From positions 74,519 to 138,518 of the forward strand of contig VXBA01005446.1 of the NCBI GenBank assembly GCA_013399895.1: DNA of 64,000 nucleotides. The letters run 5' to 3'. The position numbers were made by a program, and so were the translations under genes. This DNA is from Serilophus lunatus. Its lineage: Eukaryota; Chordata; Aves; Passeriformes; Eurylaimidae. The notes beneath the pieces are model-generated. The model ran no database searches and was not told where the DNA came from. It saw only the letters and a program-made list of their open reading frames with translations. Below, piece by piece: positions 11,688 to 22,169 of the stretch. How positions within the stretch are numbered: position 1 is the first letter of the stretch; the number at the start of each line of letters is the position of its first letter.

Positions 11688-12950
11688 GCCTATTCCTCGG
11701 TGCCCGTGAGCAACATGAACTCGGGGCTGGGCTCCATGAACACCATGAACACCTATATGACCATGAACACCATGACGACGAGTGGCAACATGACCTCCAG
11801 CTCCTTCAACATGTCCTACGCCAACACGGGGCTGGGGGCTGGGCTGAGTCCCGGCACCGTGGCTGGCATGCCGGCAGGCTCGACGGGGCCGGTGAACGGC
11901 ATGCCAGCCGGTGTGGCTGCCATGGGCACGGCGCTGAGCCCTGGCGGCATCAATGCCATGTCTGCACAGTCGGCCCCCATGAATGGGCTGAGCCCCTATG
12001 GCAGCATGAACCCTTGCATGAGCCCCATGGCCTACACCCAATCTAACCTCGGCAGGACACGGGACGCTAAAACCTTCAAGCGGAGCTACCCTCATGCCAA
12101 GCCACCCTACTCCTACATCTCCCTCATCACCATGGCCATTCAGCAGGCACCCAGCAAGATGCTGACGCTAAGCGAGATCTACCAGTGGATCATGGACCTT
12201 TTCCCCTACTACCGGCAGAACCAGCAGCGCTGGCAGAACAGCATCCGCCACTCGCTCTCCTTCAATGACTGTTTTGTCAAGGTGGCCCGCTCCCCTGACA
12301 AGCCTGGCAAGGGCTCCTACTGGACCCTGCATCCCGACTCCGGCAACATGTTTGAAAACGGTTGCTACCTCCGCCGGCAAAAGCGCTTCAAGTGCGAGAA
12401 GCCGGCGAACAGCAAAGCCCCTCAGGAGGGCAGGAAAGATCAGGCTGGGGCCTCCAGTTCAAGCTCCAACTCTCCCCTGCACCGAGGCCACAACAAGCCC
12501 GCGCAGCTGGACACCGCCACCTCCCTCTCCAGCTCCAACCCGTCCACCAGCCCCCAGTCTATGGACCACAGCGGATCAAGTGCAGAGCTAAAGACCTCGG
12601 CCTCGGCTGCCTCTTCAACCATCAGCTCTGTCCCCACCTTGGCCTCCGTCCCGCACCCCCCTCACTCCTTAGCACATGAACCCCAGCTCCACCTCAAAGG
12701 CGATCCACATTATTCCTTCAACCACCCCTTTTCCATCAACAACCTAATGTCCTCGTCGGAGCAGCAGCACAAGCTAGACTTCAAAGCCTATGAGCAGGCG
12801 CTGCAATATTCCTCCTACGGGGCCAGCATCCCCGGCGGGCTGTCTCTGGGCAGCGCCTCCATGGCTGGCCGGAGCAGCATCGAGCCCTCGGCCCTAGAGC
12901 CCTCCTACTACCAAGGTGTGTATTCCAGACCCGTGCTAAACACCTCCTAG
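11688..12950 (+). CDS. FOXA1: FOXA1 coding exon 2 (residues 25-444, forkhead domain)
   Basis: Encodes the remaining 420 residues of FOXA1, a nuclear pioneer transcription factor of endoderm-derived and hormone-responsive epithelia. It begins AYSSVPV directly after CCCTAG; the stop TAG is at 12948-12950. The N-terminal part is rich in Met, Asn, Gly, Ser and Thr (transactivation region). The forkhead DNA-binding domain spans about residues 159-260, starting AKPPYSYISLITMAIQ, with recognition helix NQQRWQNSIRHSLSFND at about 202-218 and basic wing-2 motif RRQKRF at 253-258. It appears unchanged from the mammalian domain. A Ser-rich linker follows. The conserved C-terminal regions HYSFNHPFSINNLM (about 365-378) and YQGVYSRPVLNTS (the end) are intact. 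Total length is 444 against 472 in human. The difference lies in low-complexity Gly/Ala segments flanking the forkhead. FOXA2 and FOXA3 are excluded by the N-terminus and tail. Confidence 0.98.
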   Translation, partial: AYSSVPVSNMNSGLGSMNTMNTYMTMNTMTTSGNMTSSSFNMSYANTGLGAGLSPGTVAGMPAGSTGPVNGMPAGVAAMGTALSPGGINAMSAQSAPMNGLSPYGSMNPCMSPMAYTQSNLGRTRDAKTFKRSYPHAKPPYSYISLITMAIQQAPSKMLTLSEIYQWIMDLFPYYRQNQQRWQNSIRHSLSFNDCFVKVARSPDKPGKGSYWTLHPDSGNMFENGCYLRRQKRFKCEKPANSKAPQEGRKDQAGASSSSSNSPLHRGHNKPAQLDTATSLSSSNPSTSPQSMDHSGSSAELKTSASAASSTISSVPTLASVPHPPHSLAHEPQLHLKGDPHYSFNHPFSINNLMSSSEQQHKLDFKAYEQALQYSSYGASIPGGLSLGSASMAGRSSIEPSALEPSYYQGVYSRPVLNTS

Positions 12951-13973
12951 CTCTGCACCCCCCGCCGCCGGGGGCGAGACCCCTCCCCGCCTTTCTTGTC
13001 TTCTCTCCCCGCTTTCCCTGAGATAAACCAAGGTGTTTCCGCACGCTGCGTGTAAAGGACTGTTACTTTTTAATTGTCTCGCAACGCATTGTGTGTTGTT
13101 ATGATCCACCTCGACCTCCTTCCTGCAAAGCCGGCCGTGTCCCGCTTGTACATACATACCCCCTCCGGTCCCCGTCGCCCAGCCCTCTCTCCCCAGAGAC
13201 ATTTCCTTCCCACCCTCACCCTATGCAGGGTGTTATTAAAAAGAAGAAAAAAACGTTGAGCTTGTAAACTACTTGTTTGTGCTTTCCACCCCCTCGTCTC
13301 TCTCCCTTATGTGCTCTATAATCTCATGTAAGTTTACAGGTATGTGGCAATACTTTAACAATACGGAGATGAAGAAGCGAGTAGACATTTAAGACTTTTT
13401 TTTTTTAATTAAAAAGGCTTTGAAGGACAATACTGCTGTGAAGTAGCAAAACACTAAGAGAATCTCTAAGCAACAAGAGGACTATTTACTTTCTTGGATC
13501 ATCCTTTTGATACTTGTAAAATAAACCTTCGGCTAGTACAACCCACGTACACTCAGATGCTGCGGGACGGATCCTGCACTCCCGAGGGGACCAACTGGAG
13601 CTTTGGAGTGCAGGATGCGACCCTTATTTTTTTCAAATGTTACCTGTATTGGAATATAATACAAAGTTACAAGAGGTCACAGCCAGTTGGATTTTTTTTC
13701 CTTCCCATCTGTTACTGAAGATTCTCGTTTATCAGGAACTCTCATCAACATGTGGTTGACATACTTATTTAAGTGTCTTCATTGCGTACCAGCTAGAACT
13801 GTGTATCTATAACCAGGTTATTTTCCCTCTCCCCTAGGAAACGTTGACTATTACACTGACACAAGGAAAAGAGGGCAGCTCTGTCTCTTCCCCCTTTTCC
13901 AACTTGTTTCATAATTTTTTTTTTTGGTGGCCGTTTAATTATCGCCATGGTTAGCTTGTTTCATCCAGTGTTA

Positions 13974-13980
13974 TTGCACT
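13974..13980 (+). promoter_or_regulatory. FOXA1: miR-130/301-type seed match in FOXA1 3' UTR
   Basis: TTGCACT is the complement of the miR-130/301 family seed AGUGCAA. A 7-base match is expected by chance in a UTR of this length fairly often, so only cross-species conservation would make it meaningful. Confidence 0.2.
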
Positions 13981-14279
13981 TTCCACAGTTTTACACGGTG
14001 TTAGCATAGCCAGACGGGTTTTATTATTATTCCTGTTCGCTGTCTCAATGTTCCTAATTTATTGCATGGTTTATATTGTTTTCTTTCTTTACAGCTGGAA
14101 ACTGCTCTAAATGACAGTTAAAAAAAAAAAAAAAGAAGAGAGAGAATTACTCGTGAATTTAAGAAATTTTGTTAATTTTATAAATGTGATTGTAATTGAA
14201 AAAATATTTTGATTTAAAACGATAACTGAGAATTTAATGCGTGAAGTATGTTTTTGATCATTTGCAGTTAAGGACTTTA

Positions 14280-14285
14280 AATAAA
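14280..14285 (+). terminator. FOXA1: FOXA1 polyadenylation signal
   Basis: Canonical AATAAA inside an AT-rich stretch (TTTAAATAAATCAAAT), where the transcript from 12951 has no further coding sequence. A second AATAAA at 13520-13525 is a possible proximal signal. Confidence 0.6.
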
Positions 14286-14609
14286 TCAAATATTATCAAT
14301 TAAATACTTCTGCTATTTTCTTTGAAAATTTCTGGGGCGGGTTACAGAGGACGGGACCATGTGCAAGAAAGTCAAAACATAGTTCTGAAGTGTGGGTATG
14401 AAGAGGAAGGTTTTGCACGGCCAGGCCTGTGCAGAAGGAAGGCAGTGGACGCCCCCTCAGGGTCTGCTTGTGGGGTGCTGCAATGCCAGGGGCCTGTGAG
14501 GCTGTGAGTATGGTGGTGTCCCTTTTTTTTTTTCTTTCTCTTTTTTTTTCCTAATTCACGGTGCAGGGGTATGTTGAGGGACAGCAGGGAAAAAAAACAC
14601 CAGAGGCGA

Positions 14610-15460
14610 TGTAATCTCTTGGATGTTTTGCGGCCGGGGCTGCCCGGTCGGTGGCAGCGACACTCGACGTTTCCCCGCCGAAGGGGACGACGCCCGCGGG
14701 GAGCATCTCCAGGGCGAGTCCACGTCTCCGCGGCCGCTGGAAAGGCCCAGCTGTCGCTTTGTAGTCCTTGCTCGGAACCAACCCCTCGGAATGATACCAG
14801 CACCCGCGCTGACGAGCCCTGGTTCCCAGAAAGAGGGGTTGTCAGGAGAGAGGAAGTTTAAGCGTGAACTGATTCCGCTGTGCCTATCCTCGTTCGTACA
14901 CTGGCGTCAGATAAAAGAACGGAGTTATTCTCATAATTATTACGTAATTGCCTTCTAACGGGTTACGAACAGCAGCGACAAAAGAAATTTAAGGGTCGAT
15001 TTAGAAAAGAAAAGCCAAGGCGGCTCTCTCAGGAATCTCACTACATTCCCCCACCACTACTACCCAGAGAAAAAAAAAATGTTGAGAGAGCCTCTCCTCT
15101 TTGCAAGCATAGCCGGATCAGTGATGATCCGGAGTGGAGAGGTACGCAGGGTGCCAACCTCAACACAGAGCCGGCTCCTGCTTTGTGCTGTGCGGGTGCG
15201 CTCGGTCGGGCCGGCATTTACTGCAGGTCCCACACGGCTGCCGTATGGGGGCCCTGCAACAGCGGAGGTGGGGGGGATCTGCCCTCGAACCCGGGTTCGG
15301 ACGGTCAACCCACGACCCGGTTGTGTGGTCCCTTTGCCTCCGAATGCCCCGTAACTGGCAAACACCAAGACCCCCCCCCCCCCAAACTAGTGACAGGTTG
15401 GGGCTGCTCGGCACCAAGTCTGGGCAGGCAGATCCTATTTAAAGTCCCGCTTCTGCCAAA
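14610..15460. other. CpG-rich block just downstream of FOXA1
   Basis: CpG-dense sequence starting about 300 bases after the FOXA1 polyadenylation signal. It contains a 13-base C run at 15371-15383. No exon was recognised; probably part of the unmethylated FOXA1 domain. Confidence 0.5.
15371..15383. repeat. Poly-C tract (13 C)
   Basis: Uninterrupted run of 13 cytosines. The length is prone to sequencing error. Confidence 0.9.
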
Positions 15461-15565
15461 AGGAGCTTCGTGAGAATCGAGACAGGATGAAGCCCGCTTT
15501 CAGCAGGACTTCACTTGTCTCCAACAGACTAGTCTATAGAGAATATGCCTTTGCAGAGCAGAGAC

Positions 15566-15574
15566 ATTGATTTA
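15566..15574 (+). promoter_or_regulatory. ONECUT (HNF6)-type motif
   Basis: ATTGATTTA fits the ONECUT consensus ATTGAYTWW. It sits in an AT-richer gap between CpG blocks about 1.3 kb past the FOXA1 3' end. ONECUT factors act with FOXA in liver and pancreas (known), but use of this site is inference. Confidence 0.2.
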
Positions 15575-16099
15575 ATGCCTTGGGCTTGTACACGGAAAAT
15601 ATCAATCGACCGACAGCGATAAGGTAGCAAGTTTCACGTATCAGCTGAGGAGCACAGAGCGTGTGTAATGGAAATATGCGGGGCATGGGTAATAAAAGGG
15701 TTTAAGCGAACCGACGCAGCTCCAAACCTCTCATAGATAAAGAGAGGAGCCTGTCACGGATGCAGCGTGCGCCCTTTCTCCACTCGCCATTAAGATTATA
15801 TTCCTCCCCTTTCATCTCGTGGGCAAATGGTGTCTGCGGTGGGCGACGAGCCACTGACGAGACAGGCACGCCGGTCATGTTAAAAACGTGGGTCCCCGGC
15901 GCAGAGAATGCAGTTTTCTGTGATCGGTTTAAGACTTGGAAATCAATAGCGGGGAAAAGAGTTCCTTGTTTTCCGTCCCTCTCCTATCTGCCCTGCTGCT
16001 GCTTCAGTCCTGTGCTCAAGAAGCCCCCAGTCACAGTGCGAAAGTAAGTTAAAACTGGGCTACATAGGAAGAGAGTGTATCTTCCCGCCCCTCAGTATG

Positions 16100-16720
16100 T
16101 AGAGAGAAGCTTACGAGCATCTCCTTCCAGCCGGACCGCTCTCCCTGTCCCGAAAGGAAGACGCTGGCGGATGCGGGGCTTCTGCCTATGTCGAAGGTGG
16201 TGTCTCAGCCCCCCGTCCGGGACAGAAGCAAAGCTGGGCCCGTCAGGCTTCAGGTCCGAGGCTCCGGCCGCCACTGCAGTACGTAGGGAACTTCGCTTTT
16301 TCCTACTCGGCAATTATATTCGACAGGCCACGTGCGAAGGAGCGAAAACGGCTCATTTAGCGTCATTAAATACAAGCAGGGAATAAATCAGGGCGGCGGG
16401 GGATCTCTGTAAAGATTTACGCGGAGTTTGGGCGGTGAGGAGGCCCCCGGCTCTGGCTGAGGGGGGAATGTTGGGCGCCCAGCGGGTCAGGGGCCCTCGA
16501 GCCAACGTGGCGGGGCCGGCTGCCACTCCAGGGGCTGGACAGAGGCAGCCCCCGCAGCCGGGGGCGAGGGAACGTGGCGGGTTCCCTGGCTCAAAGGAGC
16601 CTCCTTTGCCGCGGGGTCTGGCACTCCTGCACCCCCCGGCAAGAGGGGCAGGATGGGGCCCTCGCCCATGGCATCTCCTCGAAGCACCTGTGAGCAGCAC
16701 CTCCCATCCGCAGAAAGGAA
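16100..16720. other. CpG-rich block 2 kb downstream of FOXA1
   Basis: GC- and CpG-dense block with domain-free open frames on both strands (for example 16353-16760, - strand). No splice-consistent coding exon was recognised. Confidence 0.5.
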
Positions 16721-17276
16721 GAGTCGATGAAATAAAAGCAACTTCAGACGCTTGAGTCAAGGGGGAGAAATAAAATCACAAGTAACTCCTGGGTTATTTA
16801 CTGAGTGTGAATGGACAACAATGACATCTATATCGGCAAATAATCATTTAGATCATTTGGAAGGAATTAATTTGAAATTTTCGGCACTGAAAGATGAGAA
16901 AAAAATCGCCAGAGAGTTTTTAATTTCAGAATTATAAGTGTCAATAAAATAGATGTAAAATCTAGAAGAACAGCGGGGGGAAACTCTTCAGACACTGACA
17001 TAACTTGAAAAATTTTTTTGAAATGTGTTGAGTAGGTATCGAAGTTGGTCCGTCAGCATAAACTCAAAATAAATTAATTCCCCTGCTGTAACACTAACTA
17101 GCCATTAGAAGAGCAAATGACTCTGTTTTAATTTTATAGTGATATTATCGATATCGCTTGATTGTGATAACAATGTACCTTGTTTCGTTTCTGTTAAGAT
17201 AAAACGGAATATAGGCATATATGTATGAACATATGTGTTTAATCACTCTGAAAATAGTATTTTAAAGCCCTAGACT

Positions 17277-17302
17277 TAATAAATAAATAAATAAATAAAT
17301 AC
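17277..17302. repeat. (AATA)n microsatellite
   Basis: About six and a half tandem AATA units in AT-rich DNA. Confidence 0.95.
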
Positions 17303-17839
17303 TATTCACGTGCATTTTCTGATAAATTTAATTCCTGAAGAAGTAAATTATCCGTATAGACGGGATACAAAGTTCTCTCGGGAGGAACATAGATGCATAT
17401 ATGGTACATAACATACATACAATTAATATGTACTTGTTTCCAGGGGAGACAAATGGAAATATACATAATACACAATGAGCAGGCGAAAATCACACCACAA
17501 TAGTCCACAGAGAATGACCGGAGTGCTGAATGTACACGTAAGTCCTCGCAAAACTCCCACGCTGTAATATTATTTTAGGAAATGTAGGAGAATGGTTAAT
17601 AGCTAAAATCAAAATGCAGTTAGTTTGATTATTTACATGTCAGAGGCAGTACTGCAAAATGGCTTTTTTTTTCTTTTCTCTGAATGCGAATCCAATTTTC
17701 TGAGGTACTAGCGAAGACAGAGTAAAAATTTAAAACACAGTTTGCACATTTTCTGCGATTTGTAGTGTCGAAAGGTCTTTTTCAGACGGAGAAAATACTC
17801 GGGAAAAGAGAAGAATGGGAAACGGGAGGCGATAAGAAG

Positions 17840-18060
17840 AAAACCTGCCTTTGTTCTCTCCGGTTATTTTCTAATAATTATTCTGCCTATTGACAAAGTA
17901 GCAGTTAAGGATAGATGAGTGTAAATAACTTCGCATTTCACTTGCAAACCGCGCAAATTTCTGGCCCAAACCGTGCCGTGGTGTTTGTTTATCCCCTTCA
18001 CCTTAAACAGAAACTCATTGAGATTTCAGATCTTTGAACTTTGGACAGATCAAACTGCCA
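17840..18060. promoter_or_regulatory. Candidate enhancer: forkhead, DR1 (HNF4-like) and TCF motifs
   Basis: Within about 70 bases there are a forkhead site TGTTTAT at 17986-17992, overlapped on its left by a second TGTTTG core; a DR1-type nuclear receptor element TGAACTTTGGACA at 18035-18047, resembling HNF4 sites; and a TCF/LEF-type GATCAAA at 18048-18054 abutting it. AT-rich homeodomain-like sequence lies just upstream. The block is 3.6 kb past the FOXA1 3' end. FOXA, HNF4 and TCF factors co-bind endodermal enhancers (known). That this block is an enhancer is inference. Confidence 0.35.
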
Positions 18061-18389
18061 GCGCTCACCTACGTTTTTAATCATTAGGACTTAAAAAGCA
18101 TATGTAACCTCATGGCAGAATCCATTTGTCTCTACGAGGGGGAAAAATTGCAGTCTCGCCTCTTCCCCCCACTCCAAAATTCCTACATTTAGTTGAATTC
18201 ATCGAACGGATCATTTCCCGGAATGGCGCCTCTGCTGCGGGAGCATTGCTTGAACGGATTTTACCCATCTGCGTTACTTAGGGGAAGTTCGCCTTCGTTC
18301 TGGTATTACGCTTGTACTGTTGGTAATCTCATTTTTCCCGTGAAATGTTCGTTATGCTCGTTATTCCCAGGGTGAACTATCGTCAGACA

Positions 18390-18462
18390 GATGATGATGA
18401 AGACGATGACAATTATTATTGCTGTTGTTGTTATTATTATTATTATTGTTATTATTATTATT
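18390..18462. repeat. Compound trinucleotide repeat (GAT/GAC)n-(TTA/TTG)n
   Basis: Short GAT/GAC triplets run into interrupted ATT/GTT triplets for about 73 bases. Adjacent open frames read through it as Asp-, Tyr- or Asn-runs, which explains their odd composition. Confidence 0.9.
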
Positions 18463-18479
18463 CCAGCCAGCAGGCGGAA

Positions 18480-19220
18480 CACGCGCTGAACTTGAGCTTT
18501 TCTGTGTCCCCGCTGCCCCTGCCCGCTCCCCGGAGGTCCCCCTGCAACGGAGGAACCACCGAAGCGGCGCGTAGACGACACGAGAGCGGGCGGGACTCGG
18601 CCCCGGCGGGCGCGGCGTGCGGGTGCCGCTGCCCTCCCTGCCCGTCCGGGTGTCCTGCCCGGCCCCGGTAGCCCAAGCCTTCTCCAGCGGACGGCGTAGC
18701 CCTCCTGCGGTCCAGCCCAGCTCTGGGTTTGCAACACCAGTCCTTCGACTCCACTGGGTCACCAGAAGGAATAGCGGCGGGGCTGTGGTCCACGAGTGGA
18801 CATGTTTCAGGTGACCTCACTTCTGCTTCGGATATCGGGCCCATTCACACACTGCGCTTGGCAGGCAAAAAATGCTGAGCCTGAGTGACGAGTCGCCTCG
18901 GGGAAAAGCCACTTCCAACATCTGGGCCGGGGGCATCCCCTTCACGGACAGGCCTCTTGGCCATGAGCGGTCAGACGGAGGTGCCCTGTGCCCCCGGGGC
19001 TGGCACTCGCTTCGGGGGAGGTTCAGGAGCTGCCCCACGCCCCTGAGAGTGGGATTTGCGTGATTCCACCTCAGGCTATGGGGGCACGGAGGTGCAGGCG
19101 CGCCCCCGGGCCTCTGCTGGCCCGCAGCGGACTCTCACCTCGCTCCGAGCCTGCCCGGGCACTGAGGGGCAGGGCCACCTGCCCCGGGAGCGGGATCTGC
19201 CCCTCTCGCAGCAACCACGT
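18480..19220. other. CpG-rich block 4-5 kb downstream of FOXA1
   Basis: CpG-dense stretch starting directly after the trinucleotide repeat. No coding exon was recognised. Confidence 0.5.
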
Positions 19221-19395
19221 CTACAGCAAACACTTCCATTGTACCCGATACCCCTAAGCTCCCTAATGGATCACCTACATTTGCCATCTATTGCTCGATA
19301 GCTGAAATGTATTTCTCCCTTTATTTCTTCTATTCCCCGAGCCTGCCAGGCGGGTTGCTAACACACATTTCGTCTGCTTATGACAGACAGAAAAT

Positions 19396-19402
19396 GTAAA
19401 CA
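19396..19402 (-). promoter_or_regulatory. Canonical forkhead site
   Basis: GTAAACA (TGTTTAC on the - strand) is the strongest FOXA core sequence. It lies in an AT-richer stretch between CpG blocks. Function is not shown. Confidence 0.25.
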
Positions 19403-19702
19403 TGCTGGTAACTAGGAGGTGGGCCTCATTCTGCAAACCGGGATCTCTCCATAGTGACTCTCAGTAATGACCTCTTTAGCATAATAAAGCCCGGGGGGCG
19501 GGGAATCTTTGAACTACGGGGCAGAAGATTGGAATAAGAGCATGTCTGAACTTACTCAAATATATGGAACAAGTTTTCTAGTTCTAAGGTTATCTGAGTG
19601 AACAACAGACTTTTTCCTCTTATTTTTCCTTGTCTGGTTGCTTTATCTAAGGAAGTGTTTTAAAAACTTCAGGTATGTCATTAACTTATATGAAATGGAA
19701 AG

Positions 19703-19850
19703 AGAACAAAACAAACAAACAAATAAAACCAAACCAAAACAAAACAAAACCAAGTCACAACACATACACACGCATACACACACACGCGCACACACACACA
19801 CACACATCAAACCAAACCAAACCAAACCAAACCAAAAAAACCTACAAAAC
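19703..19850. repeat. Simple repeat: AAAC-rich, (CA)n, then (AACC)n
   Basis: ACAAA units, then alternating CA with several CG and TA interruptions, then tandem AACCA units. It explains the Lys/Asn/Thr-rich open frames overlapping it. Confidence 0.95.
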
Positions 19851-20009
19851 TCTCGACCCTACATTTAGTCGGGAAAGAAATCACAACCCAATGATAGACT
19901 CCTAGAAATGGAGGATGCCCTCTCCTTTAAACACATGACAGCAGACCTAACATCATGTCCTGGCCACTAGGGAGCCCTGGCAGAACCGAACGGCAGTAGT
20001 GGGTGAACT

Positions 20010-21300
20010 CTCACATTCCCACACTCCCACCGGGGGCCCCATGTCCCTCCTCAGGTGAGCCCTGGGCCGGTGCACGCCGCTTTTCCCTCTTGGCCTTCTG
20101 GACACACGAGCAAACCAAGAGCCAGGGAGCATCTCCTCGTGTCTCCCCTAAAAGCGCTCTCGTCGGGACATCGGTGTCCAGGGGATCGGAGGAAAAAAAG
20201 AGCCGCTGTCCGGTGCAGATCAGAGCTCCTCTCACCCCACCCCCCCCAGGCAATTGTTCCCTTGAGCCCCTATTAATGCGGGACATATGTTATCCGCAGG
20301 CAGTAGGCAGCGGGAAGACTTCGCCATCTAACTTGTTGCTCAACTTATGAGGCGGTTCTCATCTTCTCATCAAAAGCCGCCGGTCTTTCTTCAGCCGTAT
20401 GGACAAAAATGTGAACAACAATGCCCGCCTCCCTTCACTTCAAAAGCTGCCAGCGCAGAAGCTACCCAGAGAATTTTCTCTCTGCCTTTCATTCCCGGTT
20501 TGAAAAAGGCACTACAGGGCCAAGGCGCTCCTAATACTCTTTGATGGGGATTGAATTAATTATCTCCAATAACACAATTGTGCTTGGCCAACGAAAAGAG
20601 CAAAGTAATACTCATCTAGAATTAGAGAGCGGGGCTCAGAAGAAAGGGAGCGGGAGGGTGGGAGGGGGGCATTTCAAAGGAAAAGGGGGTGTGGGGGAGA
20701 GTGTAATGAGAAAACACCTATATCGAAAATCGGCTTGGAAGGAGGGGGTCTCCAGAAGTTTAAATTGCAGAAGTGTATTAAGTGGCGGATTGTACGGCTC
20801 CAGGCATGTTGGTGGTCTGACTGCACATTCCCTCTCCCCCAGCAGAGCCAGCACCAGCGGGCTTGAGGGTTCTTGTAATTTTTCTCCCTGGACGGCCCGG
20901 GGCCGGCGGGCTCCGCCGCTTTGCTACCTGCCACGGAGCACCTCGACGTCCGTCCCTGTGTCACCTGGGCCACAGGCGGGGGTCACTTTCTTGGACTTTG
21001 CCGAGGTGCTGTGCAATGCCCGCTGTCCCTCACTGCTCGCCCTGACTTGCGGAAACCCAGCGGCGGTGGCAGCAGTAGCCAAACACGCAAACAATCGTCT
21101 CACTCGGCGTTCTCCCCTCCCCCCTCCAGGGATCTCAGAGTCACCAAGAAAACTGTCCTAGTAGGGATCGGGGAGGGGTCTCTCAGTAACATCATACTCC
21201 GACACCGGTCAGGGCGACGGGCGTGCAACAAACGGAGAGCCACCTCCTGCGGGGGCGGCGGGCACAGCCCGAGGGTTACCGAGGGCTCTGCGGTGGAGGG
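20010..21300. other. GC-rich flank 6-7 kb downstream of FOXA1, with an AT-rich motif island
   Basis: GC-rich blocks at about 20010-20290 and 20850-21300 surround an AT-richer segment near 20530-20600. No exon was recognised; open frames here are domain-free. Confidence 0.4.
20535..20600. promoter_or_regulatory. Candidate homeodomain-rich element
   Basis: GATTGAATTAATTATC contains overlapping TAATTA-like homeodomain cores. It is followed by a CCAAT pentamer and the perfect 10-base palindrome CACAATTGTG at 20573-20582. The compact motif density in a GC-rich setting is why it is listed; regulatory function is inferred only. Confidence 0.25.
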
Positions 21301-21312
21301 CAAGAGATGGGG

Positions 21313-21394
21313 GAATGAATGAATGACGGAGCCAATGAATGAATGAAGGAAGGAAGGAATGAATGAACGAATGGAGAGAATGAATGAATGAATA
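21313..21394. repeat. (GAAT)n / (GAAG)n microsatellite
   Basis: Interrupted tandem GAAT units with a short GAAG segment. It gives Ser/Phe/His/Ile-rich reading frames on the - strand. Confidence 0.95.
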
Positions 21395-22160
21395 ACACAT
21401 ACACAAGTAAATAAATAATAGAGCACAAAAATCAACCGATTGGAAAACCGCTATGTTAATATGAGAGATTAAAATATTTGCCTGTTTGGCTTCCAGCATA
21501 AATGTTTTCTATCGGATGCTATCCAAAACAGGCTAATTTTCAAAGCCAAGCAAAATACAGTGGTGAGAAGCTAAAGGCATTGCTCGTACGACGGGTGGTT
21601 ATGCGGCCCTGAGCGGGTGCGTTACACTTGTGTCGGTGGGCACATGGAGCGGCGGCGAGATGGGCTAGAGATGCAAATCGCCGTGTCTGATGGATCTCTG
21701 CGCATCGACACGCATGCATTCATTCCACCGCAGAACCCGCTGGTTCCCAAACTTCCCAGCGCCCACTACAGGTGCCTCGTAAGAGCTTATGCAGATGCAG
21801 AAGTGGGGAGCAATCAGGGCCCCCCGGAGATGCTTTTGCGAGACAATGCCCTCTAGGAGTTTTCAATCACATGGAAGGTGCCCAGCAATGTGCATCGGCC
21901 ACCCTGAAACCTCCTGCCTGAATTATGTTCTGGGGAACAGTTCTTCCACCTCACCCTAAATGGGGAGCCTGGAACCCTAAATTGGTCGGCGAGGTTTTCT
22001 CTCTGGTGATAAGAAATCTCATCACCTTCGTTGGGAGATTTGCCTCTACAGGGGACACGCTGACCAAAGAGGGAGAGAGACGACCTCTTCCAGCCCCTGT
22101 GGGGGTTTCATCATGTGCAATAATGCTGACCCTGTCACCTTTCCTCTTACAAGACAAAGC

Positions 22161-22169
22161 TGACCTTGA
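22161..22169 (-). promoter_or_regulatory. NR5A/ERR-type extended half-site
   Basis: TGACCTTGA on + is TCAAGGTCA on -, the textbook monomer site for LRH-1/SF-1 and ERR receptors. ACAAAG (SOX/TCF-like) lies just before it and other TGACC-like half-sites within 40 bases (TGACCCTGTCACC at about 22127-22139). The density hints at a nuclear receptor element; not proven. Confidence 0.3.

Larger units (their letters stand above)
12951..14303 (+). other. FOXA1: FOXA1 3' UTR
   Basis: About 1.35 kb from the stop codon to just past the AATAAA at 14280. GC-rich for the first ~300 bases, then AT-rich with T-runs. An earlier AATAAA at 13520 could give a shorter isoform. The 3' end is inferred from the signal; no cleavage data are available. 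Confidence 0.65.

Noticed and set aside
11508..12095. 195-codon - strand frame and 180-codon + frame (11504-12046) across FOXA1 exon 2
   Set aside because: Shadow frames of the repetitive Met/Asn/Gly-rich FOXA1 coding sequence; His/Gly-rich with no own features.
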